From NCBI RefSeq assembly GCF_007992715.1, contig NZ_BKAU01000001.1:2356001-2420000 (forward strand): a stretch of DNA of 64,000 nt. Reading direction: 5' to 3'. Positions 44,145-53,112 of this stretch are shown in pieces. This DNA is from Chitinophaga cymbidii. Lineage in GTDB: Bacteria > Bacteroidota > Bacteroidia > Chitinophagales > Chitinophagaceae. How positions within the stretch are numbered: position 1 is the first letter of the stretch; each line of letters begins with the position of its first letter. Made by a program: the position numbers and the translations under genes. The notes below the pieces were generated by a model. That model saw only the letters and a list, made by a program, of their open reading frames with translations, ran no database searches and was not told the origin of the DNA.

Positions 44145-44205
44145 ATTTATTATATATATTAGTTTTCTAAAATTCATGGCCCCTTTTTTTAACCTCCAGG
44201 CAGCC

Positions 44206-44230
44206 GTGGTCGTGTCTTCTGACCGACCAC
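44206..44230. repeat. R1 palindrome, copy B
   Basis: Stem GTGGTCG-T-GTC / GACCGACCAC around a TTCT loop (AGAA on the minus strand). It sits between the zinc-ribbon gene and the small basic protein gene, both minus strand. Confidence 0.75.
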
Positions 44231-44264
44231 CTACCGCGACAGGCGTTGGACGGCAATTAACCCA

Positions 44265-44492
44265 TCAGCTCGCGTCGGAGGGGCCGCCACGCACCTCCTG
44301 AGGCATTGAAAGTCGATTATCCTTCGGCCTACGCCTTCCGACTAGTTTAACACTATAAGTTTTGGCTTCATTCCAAGAGTATAGTAAATGGCCACATACT
44401 CGACATTTGATTTTATCACTTTCCCGATATATCATTGGTTTTACCGTTAATCTGTACTCGGACTTGCAATTATTGCAGATAATATCTCCCAT
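44265..44492 (-). CDS. Small zinc-ribbon protein
   Basis: 75 residues with two CxxC knuckles: CNNC near residue 6 and CRVC near 30, spaced as in small zinc-ribbon domains (MJ0042-like). The sequence after about residue 50 (LVGRRRPKDNRL...) is low in structure and may run on beyond the ancestral end. A role in binding DNA, RNA or a protein partner is possible. It is the first of three small minus-strand genes. The start follows an A+T-rich leader. Confidence 0.55.
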   Translation of the reverse strand: MGDIICNNCKSEYRLTVKPMIYRESDKIKCRVCGHLLYSWNEAKTYSVKLVGRRRPKDNRLSMPQEVRGGPSDAS

Positions 44493-44554
44493 ATCAACTA
44501 TTTTAGTTTTTCTTTATGCTTTATCAGCTTAGCCCGCCGTTGTCGTACCTTTCT

Positions 44555-44594
44555 CTGTAGCACCGGTGTTGCTATGCAAACCCTGCGAAGCGAA
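44555..44594 (+). repeat. R2 repeat, copy c (diverged)
   Basis: TGTAGCACCGGTGTTGCTATGCA followed by AACCCTGCGAAGCGAAA, aligned with copies a and b with about a quarter of positions changed. A half copy of R1 (GTTCTGACCGAC, 44655-44666) follows. Confidence 0.5.
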
Positions 44595-44745
44595 ATTTAG
44601 TTTTTCTTTAGCCTTCGTGGATATTGGCGATAGCCAGTGGGATCGCTTTGCTAAGTTCTGACCGACAATTAAAGGAGTAAGTATGATGCCTCCAACCTTG
44701 GCAGATCTCGGCGTTCTAGTTACCCGCCAAGGATAATTCGCTTTC

Positions 44746-44785
44746 CATAGCACCGGGGGCGCTATGCAGACTCCAACGGGACGAA
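44746..44785 (+). repeat. R2 repeat, copy b
   Basis: CATAGCACCGGGGGCGCTATG is a palindrome-like hairpin (CATAGC/GCTATG), followed by CAGACTCCAACGGGACGAA. Near-identical to copy a. It lies about 40 bases beyond the stop codon of the minus-strand SusD gene. Confidence 0.7.
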
Positions 44786-44826
44786 GCAATGTACTCCCCG
44801 GCGGTATGAAGCAGCAAGTCCGTAAG

Positions 44827-46212
44827 CTACCTTTCCCACCCTGGATTTTGTGGCATTCCCGTAATTTCAATAATGTCATCGGGAATAGGAAATGTGTACT
44901 TGTAACTATTCGGTTCAAGTGTATAGGTTTCTCCAGCAATGGTGCGAGTGAGTGTAATTGCAAAGCGTGGATCGCGATTTAGGCGACGAAGATCTGACCA
45001 GCGAAGTCCACGGAGCAGCAGTTCCTTCCTGCGTTCCAGCAATACCTGTCGTAGCGCATCATCAGCATCTAAAGCTGTTAAATCAATATAAGCCTCATTG
45101 CTATCCCACCGATTGCGATAAAGTGTGTTTAAGTCAGCCATCGCTTCCGGTACTTTTCCCGCCCGGGCATAGCACTCTGCTCTAATAAGGTACTGTTCAT
45201 TGGTGGAAAGGCCATTAAAGAGAAGCCTGCTACCAGAATAGTTCCCTTTGAAAGTCCTTCCATTTGCATTGCTGCCAAAAAAGACGGACTTACGCTTGTC
45301 ATGCTCATCGTATAACGAGTACAATTCGTCATCGATAAGTACTCGAAGCGCCAAACTTACGTAATTAATCATAGTGCTGTGAAAAATGACCTCATTATTC
45401 ATAATTTGAATTGGGAAACTGGCTGAAGAACTTAGATCGTTATAGTTCAAGAGCGTATTGTATAAAGCCAAACATGAATCAGCATTTTTCAAAGCATTTT
45501 CATATTGTTCCATATTTAAATAAATACGAGCTAGCAGAGCATAAACTGACACCTTAGATGCTCTAGTTTTGTATAGAGCATTGATAGGAAGCAAACTCTT
45601 CGCTTCCAATAAATTATTTATAATCTGATCGTAGGTTTGTTGTACAGAAGCCCGCACTGATTTGATATTAATATCTGACTCAACCCTAAGCGGAATCCCT
45701 AATTCATTCTTCGCTGTATTGGGGTTATATGGATTTGCAAATACCTGCGCCAATTCATAAAATGTACGACTTCTCTGAAACAATGCCTGTCCCTTTAAAT
45801 TGTCCCATGTTTCTTTATCTGATGGAGTATCAAACTTTATCTTTCCTAGGGTTTCCAACGCTAAGTTACAATAAAAAACTCGTGCATAAGAACCATTCTT
45901 GTTGCCAACTCCGAACCAGTCAGACACTTGCGTATAAGAATCTATTTTGTCTCTTATATAAGCGTTACGCTCATTCTGCGCAAGCCCTGCGTAAGACGAT
46001 TCCAGTACATAGAAATCGTCTGAGGCAATTTCGGCTAGTGCAGGACTATTGGTGTTCATTATACCTGAAGCATTGTCAAGCAGGCCTTGAATGTCTTGAA
46101 GTGTTTCAGGTATTACGGTGCTGATGTCTGGTTTCTCATCTAGCCAATCTTTGGAGCAGGAAGATAGTACTACTACAAAAGACGCTAACATGAATACTAT
46201 ATTCTTTGTCAT
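44827..46212 (-). CDS. SusD/RagB-type lipoprotein, second locus
   Basis: 461 residues with a lipoprotein signal (VVLSSC) and a mature start SKDWLDEKPDIS. SusD-like helices with TPR character follow; the C-terminal LLERRKELLLRGLRWSDLRRL motif is typical of the family. It is shorter than the first locus protein, as in peptide- or small-glycan-type systems. It follows the SusC gene 46409-49972 but with an unusually long 196-base gap that contains two R1 palindromes. The gene is visibly A+T richer than the core genes. Confidence 0.9.
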   Translation of the reverse strand: MTKNIVFMLASFVVVLSSCSKDWLDEKPDISTVIPETLQDIQGLLDNASGIMNTNSPALAEIASDDFYVLESSYAGLAQNERNAYIRDKIDSYTQVSDWFGVGNKNGSYARVFYCNLALETLGKIKFDTPSDKETWDNLKGQALFQRSRTFYELAQVFANPYNPNTAKNELGIPLRVESDINIKSVRASVQQTYDQIINNLLEAKSLLPINALYKTRASKVSVYALLARIYLNMEQYENALKNADSCLALYNTLLNYNDLSSSASFPIQIMNNEVIFHSTMINYVSLALRVLIDDELYSLYDEHDKRKSVFFGSNANGRTFKGNYSGSRLLFNGLSTNEQYLIRAECYARAGKVPEAMADLNTLYRNRWDSNEAYIDLTALDADDALRQVLLERRKELLLRGLRWSDLRRLNRDPRFAITLTRTIAGETYTLEPNSYKYTFPIPDDIIEITGMPQNPGWER

Positions 46213-46288
46213 AAATTCAAATTTTGAGATGGTAAAGGTTATACAAAATTGATAAGTTTTACCATTTGCAGGTGTTTCGTTTAATGCC

Positions 46289-46313
46289 GTGGTCGTGTCT
46301 TCTAACTGACCAC
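46289..46313. repeat. R1 palindrome, copy C
   Basis: GTGGTCGTGTC-TTCT-AACTGACCAC, a slightly decayed copy with one inserted base. It lies between the SusC and SusD genes, 77 bases upstream of the SusD start on the minus strand. Confidence 0.65.
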
Positions 46314-46326
46314 TCTTTCCTTTCCC

Positions 46327-46389
46327 CTCATTGCCAGTTTTATGTTGGTCGGTCAGAAGACACGACTAGGAAGACTAACAGGTAATGAG
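46327..46389. repeat. R1 palindrome, copy D, extended form
   Basis: The R1 core (46348-46366, AGAA loop) is nested in a longer imperfect inverted repeat: CTCATTGCCAGTT at the left pairs with AACAGGTAATGAG at the right. The tail GGAAGACTAACAGGTAATGAG matches copies A and E. It sits 20 bases downstream of the SusC stop codon (minus strand). Confidence 0.75.
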
Positions 46390-46408
46390 TGAGTGTGACT
46401 AATCTTCA

Positions 46409-49400
46409 TCAAAAGCTCATGTTTATACCAAAAGTGATTGTCCTTGGATTCGGAATACTTCCATATATACTATAATCTGGATCAATATTATATCTATTAG
46501 CTCTCCATAGAATTCCTATATTACTGGCATATGCATATACTTGAATGTTTTGGAATGGAAGACCTTTGATATTATTCTTATTTAGATCATAACCCAGCCG
46601 GATATCCTGAAGCCTTATATGATCGGCTTTTTCTACAAGTATATCAGATGTGTGATAGACAAGATCCCGTGTTGTATTTAATGCCGCTGGTAGTGATGGC
46701 ACATTAGTCATCAACTCATCTCCAGGTTTCTGCCAACGAAGCAAGTAATCTTCATGCCCTCCGGAGCTGTAAGTGGTGAGTAAACTTTCGTAGCTTATAG
46801 AGCTCCTGGGGAAATAATATCCTAGCTTGAATATTATATTAAAGGATAAACGTATATTGCTAAAGGTGAAGCTGTTTCTTAACGAACCAAACCAAACTGG
46901 GTTTTGGGGGCCGCTATATGTTAAATCGGATGGAGCAGCACTTGTGTTAGCTACAACATATGAAGAAATAGTATCTGCTACATAGACACGCGGATCACCT
47001 GTTGTTGGATCAAGTCCTGCCCATCGATAATTGTAGAGTGCATCCAATGGTTTTCCAATAACCAATCCTGAAAAATATACAGACTTATTGGAGGTTTCAT
47101 TCCCTGCTTCTTCATATTGAGTTACTTTATCCGTATTGTAGCTTAATAGAAAGTTACTTGTCCAGAAAGTTTTACGCTTTACATTAATACTATTTAGAGT
47201 AAGGTCTATCCCTCTGCCATTAAAGCTAGCCCTGTTGCCCGTAAAACTTGTAAAGCCAGTTGTGGGATCCATTAAAATGGGCCCAAGTAGGTCGATGCCC
47301 TTTTTTATATAATATTCCAAACTTCCCGAAACTCTGTCATTCCTACTAGCAAAATCTACTCCGTAATTAATCATGCGGATACGCTCCCACTTGAGCTGAG
47401 GATTTCCGGGGCTTTCCACTTGGGTAAACGTAGCACCATTGTAAAAATCATTTCCTGCATATCTTATTGTAGGGTAGGCTGTAGCATCATTTCTCATGTT
47501 TCCGTTGTAGCCATATGTGAATCTTGCCTTTAGATAGGGCAACAATTGGGAAGTATAGAAATTTTCTTTCGATATATTCCATGCGACACCTCCGGACCAG
47601 AGTGGCGTAATACGCTGATTAGCTTTTATGCCGAAGAAGTTGGAGCCATCCATACGCGCGCTGGCGGATAATATATATTTACTTTCAAAAGTATAAGCTA
47701 CATTTGCGTAGTAACTAATAAATCTATTGGTCACTTCTTGTGTTCCTCGATTACTACCAACAGGTACGCGTCCTGTGCCAGAGCCAAATGGTCTAAGGGC
47801 GTAAATAGAGTCATAATTAATTTGTGAAGCTATTGTGCCTGTATTGGAATCATATCCATATATTCGATCGGCTCCTGTTCCTTTTACCAAAGATTCGCGG
47901 GTTTCTATACCAGCAATGGTGACCAGGTCATGCTGCTGCCACCGCTTGCTATAATTTAGTTGAAACCTGAAATTCCAATTGGTAAATTCGGAACCACTTC
48001 GATCTTTTATTCCTCCTTTAGGGACAGCATATATAATAGTTCTTCCATCATTTCTGCTGATCGACATATATCGATTGATAAGGTTACGAGTAAAATAAGA
48101 GGAAGGATTATAAAATGTTTCATTATTAGTAAAGGTTCTTTGATATTGAAATTTAGCCTCTGCACTTAGTCCATTAAGCACACTGTATTTTACATTGCCT
48201 CCCAACCTAATGTCATGCCGATCAATGGTGAATTGGCTATTTTTTAATTCCTCAATGGGACGATAACGCCAATCCAATAATGCAGGATATTGTGCTGTGT
48301 CAATATACCTTTGGCTATATCCATAAGGAATGGACAATGAATTCCCTTCATCATCGGCTAAACGTAAGTATGGGCTTCCTTGCACACTGGTACTATTACT
48401 TTCATTGCTACTTTGCACATAGCTCACAAAAGCATTTATGTCAAGCCCTTTAATGGGCTTGAATGTATTGTCAAATCGGAAACTTGCACGACTGAATTCG
48501 TTTCCTTTACTACTTTCCAAATTTTTGTCATACCCAACTGAAGCATAATAAGAATAAGATGATGATCCGCCTGATATATTCAGTGCATACTGCTGGTTTA
48601 TGCTTTTTTGCTTCATAAATCGGTTAATGTCATTTCTTAGATCATTCCGCTTCAAAGCATTAATAAAATGACTTGAATCGCTGGCAGAAATGAGTCCTGT
48701 CCTACGTTTTTCCAAAATTTCAGTAGCTTGAGAAACTACTGGATAAGTTAAATTATTGTTTATGGCTGCATCATAAAACCCTTTATTAAACTGCATTATT
48801 TCATAGTCCAGTAAGTCAGATGCGGGCATAGACGGGACGTAGAATAAGTCAGGCTTTTGACCAATAGTTATATTTGTGTTAAGCTGTGCCTTAGTGCGTT
48901 GATTATACTTGCCCTTCTTGGTGGTAATCACAATAACTCCATTCCCAGATCTAGCACCCCAAATGGAAGCAGCAGAAGCATCTTTTAGCACTGTAACGGA
49001 TTCAATGTCATTAGGATTGACATTACTAATCCAGTCAATAAAACTGGAGAACTGTTTGTCACTTTCTTCATAGGGGAATCCATCTACTACAATAAGGGGC
49101 CGTTGATTTGCATTAATAGTACTTATGCCTCTAATAGACACATCCCTCCGTCGAAACGTACTATTGAAATTTTTCGCTTCAAAATTTAGGCCACTCGTCA
49201 CACCGATAAGCCGATCCAGAATATTGGTTGAAACTGACCGAGATAGGAGTTCGTTGTCCAATTTGTAGAAAGAGCCGGTAGCTCTTTCTCTTGGTATATC
49301 CTGGTAGCCTGTGGAAACGACAGATACCGCTTCAATTTCTTTGATATCCATATGCATTATTATGGATAAGTCTTCTTCATTTCCAATTTTTCTCTCTTGT

Positions 49401-49972
49401 GATAGAAATCCGATGCTGCTAAACACGAGCGTAGCCCGTTTGGGCACATTTGTGAAGAAAAATGCTCCTCGGTCATTAGTAGTCACACCTTTTCCAGTGC
49501 CTTTCACTGATATACTGACCCCGGGAATTGGCCGGTTATCAGTATCTCTTACAACTCCTGTTATATTCACAGTTGTATCCAGGTTCATAACATTTTGACC
49601 TTTTTGGGACCGCTTTTCAGTTTTGCGAATAACTATCACATCATTCAGAAGTTTCCATTCCAGGCCATGTGTAATGGTGAGTTGGTTTAGTACCTGCTGT
49701 AGTTTTTCCTTTTCTACCTTGATAGATAAACGGGGAACATGCTCTAAATCCGCATTTCTATAGGAGAACCTGATTTTTGTACTTTTCGTAATCTTTCGGA
49801 AAAGCTCGCTCAAATTGACATCTTTTACGTTAAGGTCGATAGTGATGTTTTCGATGCTTCTCTGTTGCCCAACGTGATTACCCTGGGCCAATGTGGGCAG
49901 ATAAGCCGAAAGAATGGATAAGAGCAAGATCGTTTTGACATTCATAGATACAATCCGGACCGCATGTTTCAT
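46409..49972 (-). CDS. SusC/RagA TonB-dependent transporter with STN domain, second locus
   Basis: 1187 residues: signal segment (ILLLSILSAYLPTLAQ), STN domain (LSELFRKITKSTKIRFSYRNADLE), carboxypeptidase-like extension (VVRDTDNRPIPGVSISVKGTGKGV), plug with IRGISTINANQRPLIVVDG and ASIWGARSGNGVIVITT, and a beta barrel ending in the aromatic GINMSF. The STN domain should talk to a FecR protein; the FecR/sigma pair at 50943-52704 is divergent and a plausible partner. Codon use is visibly more A/T rich than the first SusC. Confidence 0.92.
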   Translation of the reverse strand: MKHAVRIVSMNVKTILLLSILSAYLPTLAQGNHVGQQRSIENITIDLNVKDVNLSELFRKITKSTKIRFSYRNADLEHVPRLSIKVEKEKLQQVLNQLTITHGLEWKLLNDVIVIRKTEKRSQKGQNVMNLDTTVNITGVVRDTDNRPIPGVSISVKGTGKGVTTNDRGAFFFTNVPKRATLVFSSIGFLSQERKIGNEEDLSIIMHMDIKEIEAVSVVSTGYQDIPRERATGSFYKLDNELLSRSVSTNILDRLIGVTSGLNFEAKNFNSTFRRRDVSIRGISTINANQRPLIVVDGFPYEESDKQFSSFIDWISNVNPNDIESVTVLKDASAASIWGARSGNGVIVITTKKGKYNQRTKAQLNTNITIGQKPDLFYVPSMPASDLLDYEIMQFNKGFYDAAINNNLTYPVVSQATEILEKRRTGLISASDSSHFINALKRNDLRNDINRFMKQKSINQQYALNISGGSSSYSYYASVGYDKNLESSKGNEFSRASFRFDNTFKPIKGLDINAFVSYVQSSNESNSTSVQGSPYLRLADDEGNSLSIPYGYSQRYIDTAQYPALLDWRYRPIEELKNSQFTIDRHDIRLGGNVKYSVLNGLSAEAKFQYQRTFTNNETFYNPSSYFTRNLINRYMSISRNDGRTIIYAVPKGGIKDRSGSEFTNWNFRFQLNYSKRWQQHDLVTIAGIETRESLVKGTGADRIYGYDSNTGTIASQINYDSIYALRPFGSGTGRVPVGSNRGTQEVTNRFISYYANVAYTFESKYILSASARMDGSNFFGIKANQRITPLWSGGVAWNISKENFYTSQLLPYLKARFTYGYNGNMRNDATAYPTIRYAGNDFYNGATFTQVESPGNPQLKWERIRMINYGVDFASRNDRVSGSLEYYIKKGIDLLGPILMDPTTGFTSFTGNRASFNGRGIDLTLNSINVKRKTFWTSNFLLSYNTDKVTQYEEAGNETSNKSVYFSGLVIGKPLDALYNYRWAGLDPTTGDPRVYVADTISSYVVANTSAAPSDLTYSGPQNPVWFGSLRNSFTFSNIRLSFNIIFKLGYYFPRSSISYESLLTTYSSGGHEDYLLRWQKPGDELMTNVPSLPAALNTTRDLVYHTSDILVEKADHIRLQDIRLGYDLNKNNIKGLPFQNIQVYAYASNIGILWRANRYNIDPDYSIYGSIPNPRTITFGINMSF

Positions 49973-50942
49973 ATATGTAGTAGTTTATTGATTGATAAAA
50001 CTATGGCCGCAGCAGATTTGGCCGTCATTAATAAGATGAATGCTTTAAAGTGATGATGTATACCATGCTGATTACGCCGGCCTGCTTATACAGGTAAGTT
50101 GGTAGTAGAGGTCGTTTTCTCATGCTTCTCATTTAAGCCCGTTGCTGACACATTTCACTATGATGCCTTTTATATAAAAGGAACCCAGATGCGAGAATAC
50201 ACCAGTTTAAGGGAACATTCACAATTGGTTACAGTTTTACAAATACGTCTATATCGTACTGCATCATGCTAAAGCATGTCAATAGTATGCTTTTCTGCTT
50301 CCTGGTTAATGGTACTTAGGAAATACATCCAGTGAAAACACTGAAATAATATTCATTCTAGTTCGTACCCAAGTTAAACCAGAGAAAAAATAAGATTGTA
50401 GATAATGGTGTATGAGTAGCCAAGCTGTAAAAGATAGTCTTTTCTACTATATAGACAGGAGAACTGATAAAAAATACTGGTGTTTTATATAAAATTCTAA
50501 AGAAAAGTTTTCAAATTGGCGCTTTACCAGCTGGTCTTTCTGATTCTTCTTACTGACCAATTGCGGCACACCGCGAGCTACTAAATGAAACCACAAGCAT
50601 CGGAGATGCAACTACACATAAATACCTGTCGAGGCAGTTTGGGGCTGTTCACTTTTTTTACATAGATAAAACAAAAAGTATACAATTGTGTCCAAAAAAT
50701 TATTGAAAAAATAATCCGGAGATGTATCTTTCCGTATAATTAGGCATGCGACCGGCCATTCCATACCTCCCTGCATAATGGAGTGGCACGAAAATAGCGC
50801 TCTGATAAACTGCTTAATGAATGTTCGAAAGTATTGAATGCCAATAGAAATCTGATGTTTCGTTCATCAGTACACCACTATTGCCAGCGTCAAGCTGCAG
50901 GCAGGGGTAATATTTGTCAATATATTTATAAAAGGGATTGTT
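49973..50942. other. Long A+T-rich gap between divergent susC and ECF sigma genes
   Basis: About 970 bases with no open frame that I can support on either strand. It contains a degenerate R1-like stretch near 50531-50560 (TGGTC...TTCTTACTGACCA). It must hold the promoters of both divergent units. The length is unusual, and decayed coding sequence cannot be excluded. Confidence 0.45.
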
Positions 50943-51500
50943 GTGCAGTATTTGTCTGAGTACACCGATGAGCAACTGCTAACCCTGCTACATGATGGCA
51001 GTGAAGAGGCGTTTACCGTATTATATAATCGCTATCAGAGAAGGGTATATCTGGAAGCTTCTTATATTTTGGGTAATGTGGAGGAAGCTGCCGATATTAC
51101 CCAGGAGCTGTTTACCTGGATCTGGGAGAAACGAAGTGAGTTGTCTATTAAGAATTCATTGCAAGGATATCTTATTATAGGTGTCCGCCGCAGAAGCATA
51201 AACCATATAGCTAAAAAGGCTACTAAGGATAAGCGGCTCAAAAAATATATGGAATATATTGTATCCGATCTTGCTGTTTCACCCCAACAGGAAGGCAGTG
51301 AATCAGAGAATCCCCCCCTTTTTGAAGAAGTAATGAGTAAAATAACCCCTTATGCCCGAAACATACTTCGGAAAATGTATTTTGAAGACAAGCCCCAGCA
51401 GGAAATAGCCCAGGAATACGGGGTTAGGCTTCAGAGTGTCCGTAACCTGGTAAGTACAACAATGAAAGCTCTCAGAAAAAATTTCAAAAAAAGCTTGTAG
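50943..51500 (+). CDS. ECF RNA polymerase sigma factor, second locus
   Basis: 185 residues starting at GTG (50943). Region 2: FTVLYNRYQRRVYLEASYIL and AADITQELFTWIWEKR; region 4: ITPYARNILRKMYFEDKPQQEIAQEYGVRLQSVRNLV. This is the FecI-like group of Bacteroidota. The fecR gene follows after 37 bases. Its target is probably one of the SusC/SusD units; the nearest is divergent (49972). Confidence 0.9.
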   Translation: MQYLSEYTDEQLLTLLHDGSEEAFTVLYNRYQRRVYLEASYILGNVEEAADITQELFTWIWEKRSELSIKNSLQGYLIIGVRRRSINHIAKKATKDKRLKKYMEYIVSDLAVSPQQEGSESENPPLFEEVMSKITPYARNILRKMYFEDKPQQEIAQEYGVRLQSVRNLVSTTMKALRKNFKKSL

Positions 51501-51537
51501 GACACCAGTATTTTCTACTCTTTACCTGTCTATAATA

Positions 51538-52704
51538 ATGACAATGAAGCTGAATGAACATATAGTAAAGCTCACCCTTGATGAGTTGTCGGATCAGATT
51601 TCTCCTGCTGATAAGGCCTATTTGCACCAACAGATCGCAAAAGATTCAGAGGCAAAACAGTCATGGGAGGATACTGTAAGATGGTATCAGTCTATCGATA
51701 CACAGGAGGCCGTGAAACAACTACCTGAAAAGTACACAGCGGCCACTATTATCAAAAAATCAGTGGAAAAGAGAAAAAGACTTGTTCTGCTAAATGCAAG
51801 CAGTGCTGCTGCTGTTATTATTGCCATTATGTCTATTCTTTGGTTTCCGGAAAAGTCGGGTGTTGAGAAGAATGAGCGGATGATAGCTTTTTCCAGTGCA
51901 CCGTACGGAAAATACGGAAAACATATCCGGCTTCAACTGGCGGGGAAAGCGGTGGTACTGGAAGAAGGAGCGGAACGGGTAAGCGTGGACGGGGTAACCC
52001 TAAAAGCCAAAGACCGAGAGCTGGAGTATTCGTCTACTGATCATAAAAGGGCTGACTGGGCCTCGTTGCATATCCCTGCTGGGAAAGATTATAAGATTAC
52101 TTTAGCGGATGGAACGGAGGTATGGCTGAATTCCGCCAGTTCCCTTCACTTTCCCCTTTCTTTTACTGGCGATAAACGGGAAATCCGCATTGAGGGGGAA
52201 GCATATGTGAAGGTAGCACAAAATGCCCATGCGCCTTTTATTTTACATCTGCCTGGGAGCGCTGTGCAGGTTCTGGGCACGGCTTTCAACGTGAATACCT
52301 ATTCCGCCGGCAGGGAAACAGTGTCACTGGTAGATGGCAAGGTGAAGGTAGTAACCGCGAGAGATTCCGTGGTTCTTACCCCTGGATACCAGGCGGCGGT
52401 TGCGAGCGATGGTTTGGTCCAAAAGGGAGCTTTCAATCAGGATGAAACACTTAGCTGGAGAGGGGGTGAGTTTATTTTTAGCGACGCTACGATCAAGGAG
52501 GTAAGCCAGGTGCTCCCACGCTGGTTCGGTGTTACGGTAATCCTTGATAGAGCTATAGAAAATACTGCTTTTACTGGTGTCATAAATAGAAATAAACCAA
52601 TCAGCCAATCATTGGATATTCTGGAAGCAACGAATGGACTAAAATATTCGATCAAAGGAGATACAGTGTATCTCTCGCCAACTAAAGCTTATATGGAAAA
52701 ATAG
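51538..52704 (+). CDS. FecR-family anti-sigma factor, second locus
   Basis: 388 residues with one membrane segment (LNASSAAAVIIAIMSILWF near residue 85-100). The periplasmic FecR domain (HIPAGKDYKITLADGTEVWLNSASSLHFPLSF, IEGEAYVKVAQNA) and the C-terminal DUF4974 part (ATIKEVSQVLPRWFGVTV, ITNRNKPISQSLDILEA-type end) are complete. It should hold the upstream ECF sigma factor inactive until an STN-type SusC reports substrate. Confidence 0.9.
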   Translation: MTMKLNEHIVKLTLDELSDQISPADKAYLHQQIAKDSEAKQSWEDTVRWYQSIDTQEAVKQLPEKYTAATIIKKSVEKRKRLVLLNASSAAAVIIAIMSILWFPEKSGVEKNERMIAFSSAPYGKYGKHIRLQLAGKAVVLEEGAERVSVDGVTLKAKDRELEYSSTDHKRADWASLHIPAGKDYKITLADGTEVWLNSASSLHFPLSFTGDKREIRIEGEAYVKVAQNAHAPFILHLPGSAVQVLGTAFNVNTYSAGRETVSLVDGKVKVVTARDSVVLTPGYQAAVASDGLVQKGAFNQDETLSWRGGEFIFSDATIKEVSQVLPRWFGVTVILDRAIENTAFTGVINRNKPISQSLDILEATNGLKYSIKGDTVYLSPTKAYMEK

Positions 52705-52805
52705 TAAGTGGCTGGTCTGAATAACAACCACAATATATACATACGGATGTCAGTAAATTCATCAGGCTATGTTGAACCGTCCTCACAAAGAATTGACCAA
52801 TATTC

Positions 52806-52928
52806 ATGATGATGAATCACCTGCTGACAGAAACTATTACAAAAGTCTCATGTCTAATGTATGCAACATTCCTGATGGGGATGTCTATCCCCTCAGTATT
52901 GATACCGCTTGCTTCGGCAGACGTTTAA
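52806..52928 (+). pseudogene. Short signal-peptide frame, possible truncated susC remnant
   Basis: A 40-codon frame encodes a clear export signal: a polar start (MMMNHLLTETITK), a hydrophobic core (CLMYATFLMGMSIPSVLIPL) and an ASADV end, then TAA. It sits 102 bases after the FecR gene, exactly where a SusC gene is normally found in sigma-fecR-susC loci. The following bases turn into repeat-rich sequence (R1 copies E0 and E). I infer a gene that lost everything after its signal peptide, but a real small secreted peptide is possible. Confidence 0.35.
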
Positions 52929-52980
52929 GCGCAGCGGCGCTCCGATGTAAGATAGGTCGGGCGTATACAGGTGGTAGGTA

Positions 52981-53027
52981 GTGGAGGACACGAGTAGGTC
53001 ATCAGAAGGAAGCTGGCAGGAAATGAA
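52981..53027 (+). repeat. R1-like element, decayed copy E0
   Basis: The hairpin part is degenerate (GTGGAGGACACGAGTAGGTC), but the tail GGAAGCTGGCAGGAAATGA aligns with the R1 tail of copies A and D. It is directly followed by copy E, giving a tandem pair. Confidence 0.4.
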
Positions 53028-53032
53028 TTTCG

Positions 53033-53086
53033 GCCGGTCAAAAGACGCGCGACCGCGGCATCGCTAGGAACACCGACGGGTAATGA
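53033..53086 (+). repeat. R1 palindrome, copy E, with tail
   Basis: GGCCGGTC-AAAA-GAC hairpin with a longer right arm (GCGCGACCGCGGC), and a tail GGAACACCGACGGGTAATGA. The ATG in the tail (53083) is in frame with the TlpA gene, which affects the start call for that gene. Confidence 0.65.
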
Positions 53087-53112
53087 AATTTTTAAACATA
53101 ATAATAACGTAT

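Noticed and set aside
52769..52981. 70-codon frame over the signal-peptide remnant
   Set aside because: It is in a different frame from the clear hydrophobic export signal at 52806-52928 and has no protein-like pattern itself.
42919..53086. R1 long form as integron attC sites
   Set aside because: The GTTRRRY/RYYYAAC core sites are not met (GACTAAC breaks the pattern), there is no integrase gene, and genes between copies include long multi-gene units.
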